Source: Poronia punctata (lineage: Eukaryota > Ascomycota > Sordariomycetes > Xylariales > Xylariaceae). From it: 64,000 nucleotides of DNA. The position numbers were made by a program, and so were the translations under genes. The notes beneath the pieces were generated by a model. That model saw only the letters and a list, made by a program, of their open reading frames with translations. It was not told the origin of the DNA and made no database searches. Below are positions 61,501-64,000 of this stretch, in pieces; position 1 is the first letter of the stretch, and each line of letters starts with the position of its first letter. The DNA lies in NCBI GenBank assembly GCA_022579005.1, contig MU401459.1, positions 433,884 through 497,883 of the forward strand, in the 5' to 3' direction.

Positions 61501-62499
61501 TCAGGGGTCGGGCAGGTGGACAGGCGTTGATGGGAGTGACTGGGATCATGCGCACCAACGAAGTCTTCTCCGGCTGGATAAGGCTCATACAAGGCTATCT
61601 GGGCCTGGTAAGCAAACAAGGATCTAACACAGGGGAACGTCTACTATGGCAATAATTTAATACCACGGGGACATCAATATAGGCATCATAACGTTTTGTG
61701 TTACGTCGAAGCAATACATCGGTAGACAATGCGGCATATGTCGAGTCGATGCCGCCGTCCACCGTTCAGAGACTACATGCGCCTAGTTACGTGATCATAT
61801 TCAAGTAGCTAACTGAGCGGTAAAGTTATTCCTCTAGCCTAGGTTAAAATGTTGTTTAACGGGTGCTCGGTTGCCAATTCCTGATCGTTTTCTATATTAT
61901 ACGTAGGTACAAGGGTTGGCTGACGTTTCGACTGACAAGTACCTAGACACCTTGGACCTACAAGTATCTGGCTCGGGATATAAAACGTGGTTGGTATTTC
62001 TCCGAAGATGCGGATAAATCAATACACGTAAGCTTGCGTCTGTACAAACCGTGATAACTGCCTAATAGAGAAATGCACCTACTCTCTAGGTTCCTCTCTA
62101 CTTTGAAGTAGAATGTACTCGTAGCCGGTTGACAAGTACTCGCACGCCAACGTAGGGGCTAGAAATACGTGTACTCGTAGGTAAGTAAGTACAGGTACCT
62201 AATCCACTTTGCTGCCCGCATAGCCTCACCGTATTCGTAATCAGTTTGTTGCAACCTACCATACACAGGTAGAACCTGACTGCACTTGCAGTAGGGAGAG
62301 ATGCTAACCAGTATACCGGCCCCAGGTTATAACATGGATATGCCGCTGGTGACGCGGACCGTTGAGCCACTATACTTTATTCATATACTGATCACACTCT
62401 GGACAAGGTTGCTAAGACAGCTATTAAAGAAATTGGTAGAGATCCTACTTACTATAGTTGTTTTTAAACAAAGTGTTAGTAGAGCTACACTGCGCTAAA
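55456..62499. other. Gene-free region, right side
   Basis: About 7 kb without a supportable gene. The left 500 bp probably hold the regulator promoter. The rest has short frames without domains, many TACCTA and TACTCGTA words (dense at 60250-60540 and 62100-62200), and a GCTT microsatellite. Base composition becomes steadily AT-richer towards the right. A short spliced or RNA gene could be missed. Confidence 0.55.
58521..58560. repeat. (GCTT)10 microsatellite
   Basis: Ten exact tandem GCTT units. Gene-free surroundings. Confidence 0.97.
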
Positions 62500-64000
62500 T
62501 TGTAATATACCGTTTTTTTAACTACTTTACTTTTTTAATTTTTTTACATTTTTTACTATTTTTAACTAAATTTTACGTTTTTTAAAGCTATATAACTGCT
62601 TAAAATAGTATTTTTAAAAGTTATAGCTAAAAAACGTGTTAAAGTAGCCTTTACTACTTTAAATACTATAAAAGCAGCTTAATTACTATTAAAATTATAA
62701 TATAAGTAATTAGTATACTAGTTTTTTTATAGTTATAAACTTTAACTTATATAAAGCTAATTTTATATATAAAAATATTAAAAGTATTACTAATAATATT
62801 TACTATACTTTTATTACTACTTTTATTATTGCTTTTATTATTAATTAAACTTTAGCAATTAATTTTATAGCATAAAAGCTAGCTAAGTTAGCTTAAAAAG
62901 CGTTAACTTAGTTATATAAGGTTTAAATTAATAGTTATTTAATTTAATAATTTTGCTAATAAAAAAATTATAATATTATTTTATAAAACAACTTTAAATA
63001 TAGCTAAAATTAAAGCTAAAACTAAAGCTAAAGCTAAAGTTAAAGCTTTATATTATAAGCTTATAAGCTAAAAAAAACTAATTAAAAAGCTTGCTAAAGC
63101 TTTAAAAATATTAAAAATATATAAATTACTTTTTACTACTTTATTAATTACTTTATTTAATAAATTTAAAAGCTTTAATAATAAATTTTATAGCTTTTTT
63201 AATTTATTAGTATTATAGCTACTTTTACTAAGCTTTTTAAGCTTTTTAGCTAGTTAAGTAGCTTTTATAAGTAAAAATTTTAAAAATGCTAATAGCTTTA
63301 TTAACCTTACTTTTTTAAGCTTAATAAAAGTTTTACTATACTTTTTAAAAGTTAATTTATTAAGTACTATAAAGTTATTAATTAATAAAAAAGTAAGCAA
63401 ATTTTATATTTTTTTTAAAAAAAAAGCACTTATTATTATAAGTAACGCTTTAAACCTTAAATTTTAAGTTTATTAAAATTACTTTAGTAATAAAAAAAGC
63501 TATAATAATATATTTACTAAAGTTAATATATATATTAATAATACTTTTAATAGCTGCTTTATATAATAGCTATGCTTATTAGTTTAAGGTTACGTAACTA
63601 AGAAAATAGTTATATAACTTATAAACTATGTATATTATTATAAAGTAAGTTTAAAGTAGTATTAAATACTGCCCTTGCTTAGCTAGACTTACTTAGCAAA
63701 ATAATCTAATTAGTTATATACTTATATTTTTAGCTAAGTATTTATATATAAGTAGTAAGAAAATAGATTTTAGTATAGCTAGTTTTTTTTTTTTTTTTTT
63801 AACTTAAAATTTTCTATATAGCATTAATATATAGCTATTATACTTTATTAATTATTATACTATTTTAGGTTTTATTAATTAATTGCTTTTATATAATTAA
63901 TTTATTACTTACTTTATACTTTTTGCTAAATTTAGTAGCTAAAAAATAAAATTATTAACTTTAAACTAACTTAACTTAACTAAACTTTATATATATAATT
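62500..64000. repeat. Extremely AT-rich block, RIP-like
   Basis: Composition changes abruptly near 62500 to almost only A and T. Remaining C/G lie mainly in ACT, GCT and AGCT contexts, CpA/TpG are rare and found mostly as GCA/TGC, and CpG is nearly absent. This is the footprint left by repeat-induced point mutation, which converts CpA to TpA (established for filamentous ascomycetes). Stops occur in all frames and no transposon protein can be read, so the original element is not identifiable. A T18 run lies at 63783-63800. The block continues past the window edge. Confidence 0.8.
63001..63050. repeat. AAAGCT/TAAAGCT-type tandem repeat in the AT-rich block
   Basis: GCTAAA and near variants (GTTAAA, ACTAAA, ATTAAA) recur about seven times in a row. 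Read as codons one frame would alternate Ala and Lys, but surrounding stops make coding unlikely. Probably a decayed short repeat. Confidence 0.7.

Noticed and set aside
63001..63050. Possible Ala-Lys repeat protein in the AT-rich block
   Set aside because: Stops close by in all frames and RIP-like composition argue against coding.

Overview
This window looks like nuclear DNA of a filamentous ascomycete (Pezizomycotina, probably a sordariomycete). The evidence is short 50-90 nt GT-AG introns with branch sites of the CTAAC/CTGAC type, well separated single genes, typical fungal families (Zn2Cys6 regulator, salicylate-hydroxylase-like FAD enzyme, fungal MFS carrier, fungal Not2, INCENP/Sli15, Mob3/phocein), and a very AT-rich block at the right edge that looks like repeat-induced point mutation (RIP). 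The genus cannot be fixed from the sequence. Exon structures below were built by hand from splice signals, reading phase and family similarity.

Layout: 1-13942 has no gene I can support. It holds low-complexity tracts, an assembly gap (7211-7220) inside homopolymers, and many short TACCTA/TACTCGTA-type words. From 13943 to 55455 lies a normal gene-bearing segment: MFS transporter (+), RIB7 (-), CYSTM tail-anchor-type protein (+), FAD monooxygenase (-), UBC/UEV-like protein (+), a possible small membrane protein (+), an unrecognised 580-aa protein (+), a Cys-rich single-pass cell-surface protein (-), a J-domain protein (-), INCENP (-), NOT2 (-), a small protein with four Cys/His repeats (-), the zinc GTPase ZNG1 (-), MOB3/phocein (+), and a Zn2Cys6 regulator with a Fungal_trans_2-like body (-). 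From 55456 to about 62500 there is again no supported gene, and 62500-64000 is the AT-rich block.

Function: most genes are housekeeping and do not form one pathway. Themes are riboflavin synthesis (RIB7), mRNA decay and transcription (NOT2), chromosome segregation (INCENP), STRIPAK signalling (MOB3), zinc allocation (ZNG1) and membrane/cell-surface proteins. MFS/RIB7, CYSTM/FAD enzyme, the 580-aa protein/surface protein and MOB3/regulator are convergent. ZNG1/MOB3, RIB7/CYSTM and FAD enzyme/UBC-like are divergent.

The most interesting items are the four-fold His/Cys repeat protein beside the zinc chaperone, a phase-compatible coding-like block inside a long NOT2 intron, an exon-embedded 54-nt intron in the J-protein, a 28-nt micro-exon carrying the middle of a zinc cluster, an uncertain junction in RIB7, and an intergenic octamer (TACTCGTA/TACGAGTA) scattered over the whole window. 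I found no convincing multi-gene novel system, no tRNA, no rRNA and no intact transposon.
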